Below, piece by piece: positions 1-9,889 of a DNA stretch of 64,000 nt; positions within the stretch are counted from its first letter, which is position 1, and each line of letters begins with the position of its first letter. This stretch comes from CAVWXT01 sp963759115. GTDB taxonomy: Bacteria; Planctomycetota; Planctomycetia; Pirellulales; Thermoguttaceae. Under the pieces are notes generated by a model. It saw only the letters and a list, made by a program, of their open reading frames with translations, was not told the DNA's origin and did no database searches. The stretch is from contig CAVWXT010000001.1 of NCBI GenBank assembly GCA_963759115.1, forward strand, positions 682,001-746,000, read 5' to 3'. The position numbers and the translations under genes are program-made.

Positions 1-2367
<2,367 letters not shown>

Positions 2368-2512
2368 TGCGCCGTACAGCCGCGAACGATAACCGCCGAT
2401 CGTGATGGGATATGTATCTTCGCCCGAATGGTCTTGAACGGCCCCGGCTAGTTCCGTATGATTCGCTCCCTCATCACTGCGGGGGCGAGACAGGGCAGCG
2501 GGATTTCCGGGC

Positions 2513-3724
2513 ATGTGCAGACGCGGGGTGACTATCGAGACGATCCTCGCCCTGGCGATTGCCATGTTGTCGGTGATCGTTTGCCAAGCGCAGGACTCGA
2601 AGTACCCGCCTAGGCCCCCCGCTGATGTCGTTGCCGCGCCGGGTTTGTCGCCCACGGATTGCCAGGCCAGCCCTCCGCTTGACATTCCTGGCTCCCTCAC
2701 GAGATTGCCGCCCACTGCCTCGCCTGACCTGATTCCCGACACGACTGCACCGAGCCCAGAGGTGGGTGGAAAGAACACGGACGCTGGGCAGTACGGCGAC
2801 GTGATGGAGTTCGGCGGCCGGGGAGGTGTGATGGGACTTGGCGATGGCAGGTCTCCCTTCGATTCGTTTCGCTACGGAGGCATCTGGTTCCCCAACGTGC
2901 CCGTTCAAGGGCAGGCGTCGCAGTTTCAGATGGTCGGGCAAGACCTCTCGTTCACACATCCGTTGTGGACCGATTCGGTGAACGCGGTCAGCCTTTCGGG
3001 CAGCGTTTGCCACCGGCTCACCGACACCGCAGCCATCCTCCCCGATACCGGGCAACCATTCCCCGAAAACCTCTGGAACGTCAGCCTTGGACTCCGCTAC
3101 GCGCGGCAGCTAGGCGACGGGTGGATGACGGGCGGCGGCCTGAGCATCGGATCGGCGAGCGACCGCCCCTTCGCCACCATCCACGAGATGAACGTCGGCA
3201 TGAATGCCATGCTGAGGATGCCGCAGGGCGAGCACAACGCCTGGATCTTTTCCTTGATGTATTCGCCCACCAGCGAGTTGCCGTTTCCCGTGCCGGGCGT
3301 AGCCTTCAACTACAACCCCTCACCACAGTTTCACGCCAACATCGGCCTTCCCTTCCTGGTTACGTGGCGGCCGACCGACGATTGGCAGTTCCAGGCGTCC
3401 TACATGCTCATCCACACCATCCACCTCAAGGCAATTCATCGCCTGGCGGATCGCCTGAGCGTCTTTGCCGCCTACGACTGGTCGAACGAGACCTATATGC
3501 TGCTCGACCGTCCCGAGGAGAATGACCGCTTCTTTCTCTATGATCAGCGGGTGAGCATGGGGCTTCAGGCGTTGTTGGCGCCGCACTGGACGGCATCGGT
3601 CTCGGCAGGCTACGTCTTCGACCGCTTCATGTTCGAGGGCACGTCCTTCGCTTCCCAGGGCTTCGACCGGGTGAACCTCGGGAACGGCCCGTTTGCTTCG
3701 CTGAACCTGGGTGTGCGGTTCTGA
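2513..3724 (+). CDS. DUF6268-like outer-membrane beta-barrel protein
   Basis: 403 residues with an N-terminal signal peptide (hydrophobic ILALAIAMLSVIV, probable cleavage after CQA). A proline-rich linker follows to about residue 80. The rest has alternating aromatic and polar strands typical of an outer-membrane beta-barrel and ends in a terminal Phe (LGVRF), the usual C-terminal signal for barrel assembly. The pattern matches the DUF6268 proteins common in planctomycetes; function unknown. It stands alone after clpC, 145 bases downstream, with no clear ribosome-binding site before the chosen ATG, so the start is uncertain by a few codons. Family recognition is from memory; the secretion and barrel calls come from the sequence. 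Confidence 0.75.
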   Translation: MCRRGVTIETILALAIAMLSVIVCQAQDSKYPPRPPADVVAAPGLSPTDCQASPPLDIPGSLTRLPPTASPDLIPDTTAPSPEVGGKNTDAGQYGDVMEFGGRGGVMGLGDGRSPFDSFRYGGIWFPNVPVQGQASQFQMVGQDLSFTHPLWTDSVNAVSLSGSVCHRLTDTAAILPDTGQPFPENLWNVSLGLRYARQLGDGWMTGGGLSIGSASDRPFATIHEMNVGMNAMLRMPQGEHNAWIFSLMYSPTSELPFPVPGVAFNYNPSPQFHANIGLPFLVTWRPTDDWQFQASYMLIHTIHLKAIHRLADRLSVFAAYDWSNETYMLLDRPEENDRFFLYDQRVSMGLQALLAPHWTASVSAGYVFDRFMFEGTSFASQGFDRVNLGNGPFASLNLGVRF

Positions 3725-3772
3725 GTTCGCGACGTGTCGTGGCGATCAAAGAATTCCTCTGAGGCGGCCATT

Positions 3773-5938
3773 TCACAAGAAGCTTTCCAGCATGTCCGCC
3801 GGCGCCGGACCGTAGCTGTGCGGCTCCATCGTGCAGGTGGCGCGGCCCTGACTCAAGCCGCGCATGGCGCTGGAATAGCCGAAGAGGTTGGAGAGCGGGG
3901 CGTGGGCCTCGATCACCGTGTTGCGCCCGCGGGCGTGCGTGCGGACGATGATCGCTCGGCGCTGCTGCAAGTCGCCCATGATGTCGCCGAGGTGTTCCTC
4001 GGGCACGGTCACTTCCAGCCGCATGATCGGCTCCAGGAGCACGATGCCCGCCTCGCGCAGGCCCTTCTCGAAGGCGTCGCTGGCGGCATAGCGAAAGGCC
4101 AGCTCGTTCGAGCCGGTTTCGTGAACTTCGCCGCCCAGAACGGTGATTTTCACGTGCATCAGCGGAAAGCCCAGCGTGCCGCCGCCTTCGCCCTGTTCGG
4201 TGAGCACCTCCACCGCCGGCGTCAGAAACTCCTCGGGCAGTTCGACGCCGGGGGCGACGGTCACAATGACCGGCTTCGAGCCATGCGAGAAAACGGGAAC
4301 AGGCACCTCGCTCGACACTGATTTGGCGGCGCCGGCCGAATGCGGCTCGGAACCAGTCCCCGTTTTTTCGCCGCCTTTGTTCCAGGGCTCCATGCGGATG
4401 CGGACTTTGGCCGAGAGCATTTGCCCGCCCACGTTGCGGTGGCACTCGCCGGCGACTTCCACGGCCCGCTCGATCGTCTCGCGGTAGCTCACCCGCGGCT
4501 TGTGAACGCGGACGTTCAGCCGGAAGTCGCGCAGCAGGCGGTGCTTGATCACTTCCAGGTGCAACTCGCCCATGCCGCTAATGAGCGTCTGGCCGGTTTC
4601 CTCGTTCTCGCGGGCGCGGAAGGTGGGATCCTGCCGCTTCATCATCTCCAGCACGTCAGCCAGCTTCTTGCGCTCCAGCGAGGTCTCTGGCTCGATGGCC
4701 ATCGAAATGACCGTTTCTGGAAAGACGATCGACTCCAGCACAATCGGGTCCTGGGTGCCGCAGAGCGTGTCGCCGGTAACCGAGTGGCGCAGCCCGACGA
4801 TGCCGATGATATCGCCGGCCGAGGCCGATTCCACCTGGTTGCGGCGGTCGGCCTGAATGCGCCACAGTTGGGGCACGTTCTCTTTCTTATCTTTACCCGG
4901 GTTGTAGACGCGGCTGTTGGCCTTCAACACGCCCGAATAGACGCGAACGTAGTGCAGGTCGCCGTGCCGATCGGCCTGAATCTTGAACACCAGGCCGCAG
5001 AACGGCTCGTCGGGGTCGGGCCGGCGAATCAACTTGGCGTCGGGCTTCTTCGGGTTGACGCCTTCGACCGGCGGCACGTCGGCCGGACTGGGCAGATACA
5101 AGGCCACGGCGTCCAGCACCGGCTGCACGCCGACCCCGTCCAAGGCCGAGCCGCAGAGCACGGGCACGGTCAGGTTGTGGATCGTCGCCTCGCGCAGCAC
5201 CTTCTGCACCAGGGCCGGCGGCACCGGCTCTTCGGCCAGCAGCAGTTCGGTCAGCTCGTCGCTGAACATCGAAAGCTGGTCGAGCATCTGCGACCGCCAT
5301 AGCTCAGCCTCGTCGCGGAGTTCGGCCGGAATCTCCGCCGCGAAGACCTCGGCGCCGTCCCGGTCGGCGGAGAAGGTGAGCATCTGCATCGCGATCAGGT
5401 CGATCACGCCGCGGAAGGCTTCTTTCAGGTGCGGCGGACCGGCGCCGATCGGCAGGTTGACGGGGATCGGCCGGCAGTTGAGCCGGTCGCGGATCTCGTC
5501 GAGGGTGCCAAAGTAGTCGGCCCCTTCGCGGTCCATCTTGTTGATCATGGCGATGCGGGGAACGCGATACTTGTCGGCCTGGTGCCAGACGGTTTCGCTC
5601 TGGGCCTCGACGCCTTCGCGGGCGCTGAAGACGACCACGCCGCCGTCCAACACCCGCAGGCTCCGCTCCACTTCGGCCGTGAAATCGACGTGGCCGGGCG
5701 TGTCGATCAGGTTGATCTCGACGTCCTTCCAGGGGAAGGTGACGGAGGCGGAGTTGATCGTGATGCCCCGTTCCTGCTCTTCCGGGTCGTAATCGGTGAC
5801 GGTGGTGCCCTTGTCGACCGCACCCACGCGGTGGCTGAAGCCGCTATAGAATAGCATCCGCTCGGTGACGGTGGTCTTGCCCGCGTCAATGTGGGCAATC
5901 ACGCCGATGTTGCGGAGGTGGTGAAGGTCGGTGGACAT
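3773..5938 (-). CDS. fusA: Elongation factor G with a palindromic-element insertion in domain IV
   Basis: Translational GTPase of 721 residues. The start is placed at MSTDLHHLRNIGV because it begins the conserved G domain; an upstream in-frame ATG at 6025 adds 29 unconserved residues. G motifs visible are AHIDAGKTT, RGITI, DTPGH and NKMD. Domains II to V follow, with VSYRETI in domain IV and the C-terminal GDLQQRRA region. The sequence resembles the second EF-G type found in planctomycetes. Domain IV carries an extra stretch of about 28 residues between RMEPW and KPVIVTV, encoded by an imperfect palindrome (4289-4369). It keeps the frame because it is 81 bases long. The copy otherwise looks intact. 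Confidence 0.93.
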   Translation of the reverse strand: MSTDLHHLRNIGVIAHIDAGKTTVTERMLFYSGFSHRVGAVDKGTTVTDYDPEEQERGITINSASVTFPWKDVEINLIDTPGHVDFTAEVERSLRVLDGGVVVFSAREGVEAQSETVWHQADKYRVPRIAMINKMDREGADYFGTLDEIRDRLNCRPIPVNLPIGAGPPHLKEAFRGVIDLIAMQMLTFSADRDGAEVFAAEIPAELRDEAELWRSQMLDQLSMFSDELTELLLAEEPVPPALVQKVLREATIHNLTVPVLCGSALDGVGVQPVLDAVALYLPSPADVPPVEGVNPKKPDAKLIRRPDPDEPFCGLVFKIQADRHGDLHYVRVYSGVLKANSRVYNPGKDKKENVPQLWRIQADRRNQVESASAGDIIGIVGLRHSVTGDTLCGTQDPIVLESIVFPETVISMAIEPETSLERKKLADVLEMMKRQDPTFRARENEETGQTLISGMGELHLEVIKHRLLRDFRLNVRVHKPRVSYRETIERAVEVAGECHRNVGGQMLSAKVRIRMEPWNKGGEKTGTGSEPHSAGAAKSVSSEVPVPVFSHGSKPVIVTVAPGVELPEEFLTPAVEVLTEQGEGGGTLGFPLMHVKITVLGGEVHETGSNELAFRYAASDAFEKGLREAGIVLLEPIMRLEVTVPEEHLGDIMGDLQQRRAIIVRTHARGRNTVIEAHAPLSNLFGYSSAMRGLSQGRATCTMEPHSYGPAPADMLESFL
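4289..4369. repeat. Palindromic repeat element inserted in frame in fusA
   Basis: Imperfect inverted repeat of 81 bases. On the minus strand it opens GAAAAAACGGGGACTGG; on the plus strand it opens GAGAAAACGGGAACAGG. Both arms have the form GAAAAcGGG-aC-GG--CC--GC. A related unit lies at 6251-6320 in the intergenic region upstream of the same gene. The codons it adds are rich in Gly, Ser, Thr and Pro and are absent from ordinary EF-G. Confidence 0.75.
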
Positions 5939-6186
5939 GGGGGACTCGCCGCTCGCTTGGAGGTAAAGGACTTCATGGTAGGGCCGCTGGCGGCCGAGGT
6001 CAACCGGCCTTGTCGGCTGCAACAATGCAACAATCCGGCGATGCGTTCCTCGGCACTTGGGTGTTGCACGTCGCTGGAAGTCGTTGCCGGGTAGTTAGTT
6101 GCATCGTTGTCATCCGATCGTAAGTCAATTTGTACCTTTGGGTGGTTTGTTGCATAGATAAGATGGGATGTCTGAGTAGATTTAGC

Positions 6187-6232
6187 AGTGGCGAGTGGCT
6201 GGTGGCTAGTGGTCAGTGGCTAGTGGTCAACC
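6187..6232. repeat. AGTGGCTAGTGGTCAGTGG short-repeat tract
   Basis: Three near copies of AGTGGCTAGTGGTC in a row. The same motif occurs at 9690-9720 and, inverted, at 9853-9890, so it is an interspersed intergenic repeat family of this genome. Confidence 0.7.
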
Positions 6233-6250
6233 GGCGGTCGGCGCCCGGCG

Positions 6251-6320
6251 AGGGGACGGGCTCCGAACCGACAAGTGCAAATACCGCGAGAAACGGTTGC
6301 CGTGAGGTGCGTGTCCCCTT
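6251..6320. repeat. Palindromic element related to the one inside fusA
   Basis: Starts AGGGGACGGGCTCCGAACC and ends GAGGTGCGTGTCCCC. Read on the opposite strand it matches the outer arms of the 4289-4369 element: GGGAC-, G-CACCTC, and TCGGA-CC-GTCCC. The inner part is not conserved, as expected for a hairpin-type repeat. Confidence 0.65.
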
Positions 6321-6670
6321 CTTAAATGTTTGTCTGTGCCACACTAGAGGACCATGAACGCCAGGTTTCCAAACACGCTCTGACCTACAGAGCTGTTGGG
6401 CGAACCCTCGCCGTGTGCTTGAAGCCCTTGACGGACGGAGCGCCGAGACTGCCGGGCAGCCGGCGATTGGGAGTCATTCCTCGCCATGAAGAACGGCGAC
6501 ATGATATGGTGAGGAGTCCCTTCCTGGGGCACCAAGCCCCAGGCTTCTCGGTTCGAGATTCCGGGATTACGGGAAGGGAACACGGCGCGATGCGTGTGCC
6601 ATTACAAGCTCTATGAGGTGATCGTCGGGGCAGCGGCTCTTGGGCTCCCCGCTTGGTTTCTCGGTCAAGG

Positions 6671-8140
6671 CTAGTTCACGTGCCGACAGAGCCGTTGGAC
6701 AATCTGGCCTCGGGGGCTGCGGATCGTTACTTGCAGCGGCATTTGACCTAGAAGGCTGTGGGTCGCGCAGCCGAAGCAGGGGTCGTAGGCCCGAAAGGCC
6801 ATTTCCACCATATTTAGTAGCCCTTCGGTGACCACCTTTCCTTTGCCGATCAAGGCTTGGGCGGCCCGCTTGATCGACATCGAGATCGGGGCGTTGTTGT
6901 TGGTGGTGCCAACGATCAAGTTCACCCGTGTCAGGATGCCGCGATCATCGGTCACGTAGTGGTGCGTCAGCGTGCCGCGCGGGGCCTCCACACAGCCGAC
7001 GCCCTCCGTGGGCACCTCGGTCGGCAGCACCCGATAGTCCTTGCCGGTGATCTCCGCATCGCGGGCCAGTTCCACCCAACGCTCGGCGGCGTACAGCAAC
7101 TCGATGAGTCGTGCCCAGTGCGTAGCGAGGGTGTGGTGAACCGGTTTGCCGCCCAGGGTATCGTAGAACTTCTCGTACTCGACCTGTGCCAACGTGGTGG
7201 CCATGCCCTCGGCGGCGTTCAGGCGTGACAGTGGCGTGGCCTTGTACACGCCGGAGTCCACGCCGTCGACCAATCCCTTCCAGCCCACCTTCTTGAGGTA
7301 AGGAAACTTGAGATAGCTCCAGGGCTCGACCCGCTCCGCCACGTACTGCCGGTAGTCGGCCGCCGGGTACTTCGCGTGTTCCTTGCCGTCGGGGCTCGTG
7401 ACGCGAATTTGGCCGTCGTAGAAGTTGACGCAGTTGTTCTCATCGACCGTGCCCATGTTGTAGGTGCGGTGGACGTAAATGTCGCCGGTTATCAACTTCA
7501 CGTAGTCGCTGTCGCCGAGAACGACATCCTCGAACAGCTTGAGCGAGAACTTGGCGAACTCGACGGCGTCGCGACCAAGTTGCTCGATTTCGCGGCGCTG
7601 CTCTTCACTGATGCCGTGGCTGACCCCGCCGGGCAGGCCCCAGTTCGGATGCACCTTGCGGCCGCCCATCAGCTCGATCAGGTGGTGTCCGTCGCGGCGC
7701 ATCTTGAGCACCTTGCCGGCGATGTCCATGCCGACCTTCTTGACGATCCCCAAGATGTTCCGTTCGGCAACCGGGGCGGCCGGGCCCATGACGAAGTCCG
7801 GTCCGGCCAGGGCATAGAAGTGCGTCGTGTGGTCGGTGGCGTAGAAAATACTGTAGAACAACTCGCGAAGCTTCTTCGCCGTCGGCGGTGGGTCGACGTG
7901 GAATAGGGCGTCTAGGGCCTTGGTGGCGGCAATATGATGGGCCTCGGGACAGACGCCGCAGATGCGAGAGGTAAGATTGGGCATGTCCTCGGCCGGCCGG
8001 CCGACACAGAACCGCTCAAACCCGCGCAGTTCGGGAATCTGCAAGTAGACGTTGGCCACGTCCCCCTGGTCGTCCAGGAAGATGTCGATCTTGCCGTGTC
8101 CTTCCAGGCGGGTGATCGGGTCGATGGAAATGCGTTTCAT
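6671..8140 (-). CDS. mvhA: [NiFe]-hydrogenase large subunit, MvhA/group 3c type
   Basis: 489-residue catalytic subunit that splits or forms H2. The N-terminal L1 motif RICGVC (about residues 59-64) and the C-terminal L2 motif DPCFGCATH supply the four Cys ligands of the NiFe site. About 28 residues follow the L2 His, as in enzymes that are cleaved by a maturation endopeptidase. The sequence is of the cytoplasmic F420-non-reducing (Mvh) type rather than the membrane uptake type. It is the last gene of the operon, 49 bases after mvhG, with a GGAG site eight bases before the ATG. The mvhD-mvhG-mvhA order indicates a hydrogenase module that passes electrons to HdrA through MvhD. Confidence 0.94.
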   Translation of the reverse strand: MKRISIDPITRLEGHGKIDIFLDDQGDVANVYLQIPELRGFERFCVGRPAEDMPNLTSRICGVCPEAHHIAATKALDALFHVDPPPTAKKLRELFYSIFYATDHTTHFYALAGPDFVMGPAAPVAERNILGIVKKVGMDIAGKVLKMRRDGHHLIELMGGRKVHPNWGLPGGVSHGISEEQRREIEQLGRDAVEFAKFSLKLFEDVVLGDSDYVKLITGDIYVHRTYNMGTVDENNCVNFYDGQIRVTSPDGKEHAKYPAADYRQYVAERVEPWSYLKFPYLKKVGWKGLVDGVDSGVYKATPLSRLNAAEGMATTLAQVEYEKFYDTLGGKPVHHTLATHWARLIELLYAAERWVELARDAEITGKDYRVLPTEVPTEGVGCVEAPRGTLTHHYVTDDRGILTRVNLIVGTTNNNAPISMSIKRAAQALIGKGKVVTEGLLNMVEMAFRAYDPCFGCATHSLLGQMPLQVTIRSPRGQIVQRLCRHVN

Positions 8141-8189
8141 AGTTCCAGCTCCGAGCCGACGTGCCGTCGGCCGCTAAACGTAATGATCG

Positions 8190-9183
8190 TCATTGCTTGG
8201 ACGCCGCGCCGTTGCCACCAGCGGGCTTTGCACGGCGCAGGTGGCTGGCGGCCAGCCCGAAACGATAAAAAGTTCCAACTGGGTCTGGGATGCCGTCGCG
8301 GATGATGCGGTCTATCTCCTGTGGATCGGTCGAGTCAATCATGGACAACAGTGCTGCCATCATCCGGGTGCCGTGGTCGTGGATGCCCTCGTTGGGGCCA
8401 TAGCAACCGATGCACGGGGAGCCGACCCGCGGACAGCGCGCATCGCAACCGGCGCGGGTGGCGATGCCGCAACACAGCAGCCCTTGCTCCAATAGACATG
8501 TCTCGCCGTCGGGGATGATTTCCCACGTGCGGTAGAACTTTTTCACCTTTTTCTCGTTCCTCTTCAACGGACATTCGTGGCAGACCGTGGTTTCGGCGCC
8601 GATCACCGACCCTCGCGACGGCAGAGTGTTGCCAACGATGGCCGTGATCGCATCCCAAATCCGGTCGGCCTCGGGTGGACAGCCGGGCAAGTAGTAATCG
8701 ACCGTCACCGTTTGGTCCAGGGTCCGTAGCGTGTCGTAGAACACTGGCAGGTGGAGCGTCCCCTCGGACACCTCGGTCTGTGCTTGCGGTTCTATGTTGT
8801 CGGGGTTCTCGGTGGACGGTGTTTGATGGTACACGGTGTCGAAGATTCCGCGTCGATTGGTGGCGTTGGCTAGCCCGGGGATGCACCCCTCGTGCGCAGG
8901 AGCCGAAGGCCACCAAAACCTTCGATTTCCGGCGCAACAGGCGGGCCATATACTCCTGCTCGCTGGTCCGAATGCCGCCGTTGAACAGACAGACGTCGAT
9001 GCTGCCGTCGGCCATTTTCTCCACGTCGTGGACCTTGGCGTCGACGGCCACGGGCCAGAAGACGATGTCAAACAAGGCGTCCACGTCGAGGATTTTCTCG
9101 TTGATCGCCAGGACGGCGATCTCGCAGCCGCCGCACGATGCCGCCCAGTAGAGGGCCAGTTTTCCTTTCGGCTCGCCGTTCAT
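8190..9183 (-). CDS. mvhG: [NiFe]-hydrogenase small subunit, MvhG type, frameshifted
   Basis: Electron-transferring small subunit holding the Fe-S clusters next to the NiFe site. It begins MNGEPKGKLALYW and shows the proximal-cluster motif SCGGCE, then FGSCA, the PGCPPE motif, and Cys-rich C-terminal motifs CHECP and SPCIGCYGPN. The frame breaks once near 8890, between FGSCA and EGCIPGLAN, and one surplus base explains it. The ATG overlaps the mvhD stop by four bases (ATGA), implying coupled translation. Length and motifs match F420-non-reducing hydrogenase gamma subunits. The break is probably a sequencing indel, since both halves are fully conserved. Confidence 0.9.
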
Positions 9184-9677
9184 GCTCGCACCTCCATCGC
9201 TTCTGCGTGCTCCGCGGCAATCTCCTCAAACGCCTCCTCGCGCCGGTTCTCGTCCTGCCAAACCTCCGACCAATTCAACGGCCCCAGTTTCTGCACGTCG
9301 GCCACAAAGCTGTCAATAGACTCGGCCAAGTACTGCCCTTCGGCCGCCGATGCCCAGACCAGGCGCAGGCGGTCGGGCTCAATCCCCATCTGCTCCAGGA
9401 AGTAGTGGAGCATCGCGTGGCGGCGCATCGTCTTGTAGTTCTGCTCGATGTAGTGGCAGTCGCCGGGGTGGCAGCCGGCCAGGAGCACGCCGTCGGCCCC
9501 CAAGGCAAACGCCTTCAGCACGAAGGTCGGGTCGACCCGCCCGCTGCACATCACGCGAATGATCCTGACGCGAGGCGAGTATTTGATCCGCGCCGTGCCG
9601 GCCAGGTCCGAGGCCGTGTAACTGCACCAGTTGCAGAGGAAGCCAACGATCTTGGGTTTGAAAGTTTCATTGTTCAT
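9180..9677 (-). CDS. mvhD: MvhD, delta subunit linking hydrogenase to HdrA
   Basis: 165 residues of the MvhD family, a small [2Fe-2S] protein that carries electrons from the hydrogenase to heterodisulfide reductase subunit A. Family landmarks are FLCNWCSYTASDLAG at the N-terminus, RVMCSGRVDP, and GCHPGDCHYIEQN. The five Cys residues expected for the cluster region are present. It opens the mvhDGA sub-block, overlaps mvhG by four bases and lies 212 bases downstream of hdrA. The gap holds two strong hairpins, so the hydrogenase genes may be expressed at a different level from hdrA. The family assignment is firm; the partner inference comes from HdrA next door. Confidence 0.93.
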   Translation of the reverse strand: MNNETFKPKIVGFLCNWCSYTASDLAGTARIKYSPRVRIIRVMCSGRVDPTFVLKAFALGADGVLLAGCHPGDCHYIEQNYKTMRRHAMLHYFLEQMGIEPDRLRLVWASAAEGQYLAESIDSFVADVQKLGPLNWSEVWQDENRREEAFEEIAAEHAEAMEVRA

Positions 9678-9689
9678 GGTCGTTAATGG

Positions 9690-9889
9690 CTAATGGTCAG
9701 TGGCTAGTGGTGACTGATTGCTGGTCAACGGCGCATCTCGATTGGTCCGCCAAGTTCACTTTGACAGCTTGTTGGGGTGGCAGTTGCACTGCCACCCCTG
9801 GGTGCGGCAGTACAACTGCCGCACCAACGAACCCGTCAGTTTCAGGTTGGTGGACCACTAGCTACTGACCACCAACCACTAACCACTGC
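9690..9889. repeat. Two perfect hairpins flanked by inverted short repeats in the hdrA-mvhD gap
   Basis: Hairpin one (9774-9798) is GGGGTGGCAGT-TGC-ACTGCCACCCC. Hairpin two (9803-9823) is TGCGGCAGT-ACA-ACTGCCGCA. Both share the GGCAGT/ACTGCC core. The pair is flanked by a GGTCAGTGGCTAGTGGT copy near 9697 and an inverted GGTCAGTAGCTAGTGGT copy near 9853-9867. No T-run follows, so they are not classical terminators. They could act as processing or attenuation structures, or simply be a mobile repeat. Confidence 0.7.

Larger units (their letters stand above)
5939..6670. other. Gene-free intergenic region with short repeats
   Basis: About 730 bases between fusA and mvhA with no supported gene. 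It holds a tract of short repeats built on GGCTAGTGGTCAGT (6187-6232) and a palindromic element (6251-6320). Small open frames here lack family resemblance and ribosome-binding sites. The fusA promoter presumably lies near 5940-6060, but no clear -35/-10 pair is visible. Confidence 0.6.

Noticed and set aside
6326..6616. 96-codon open frame between fusA and mvhA
   Set aside because: Low-complexity intergenic composition, overlaps an equally long frame on the other strand, no support.
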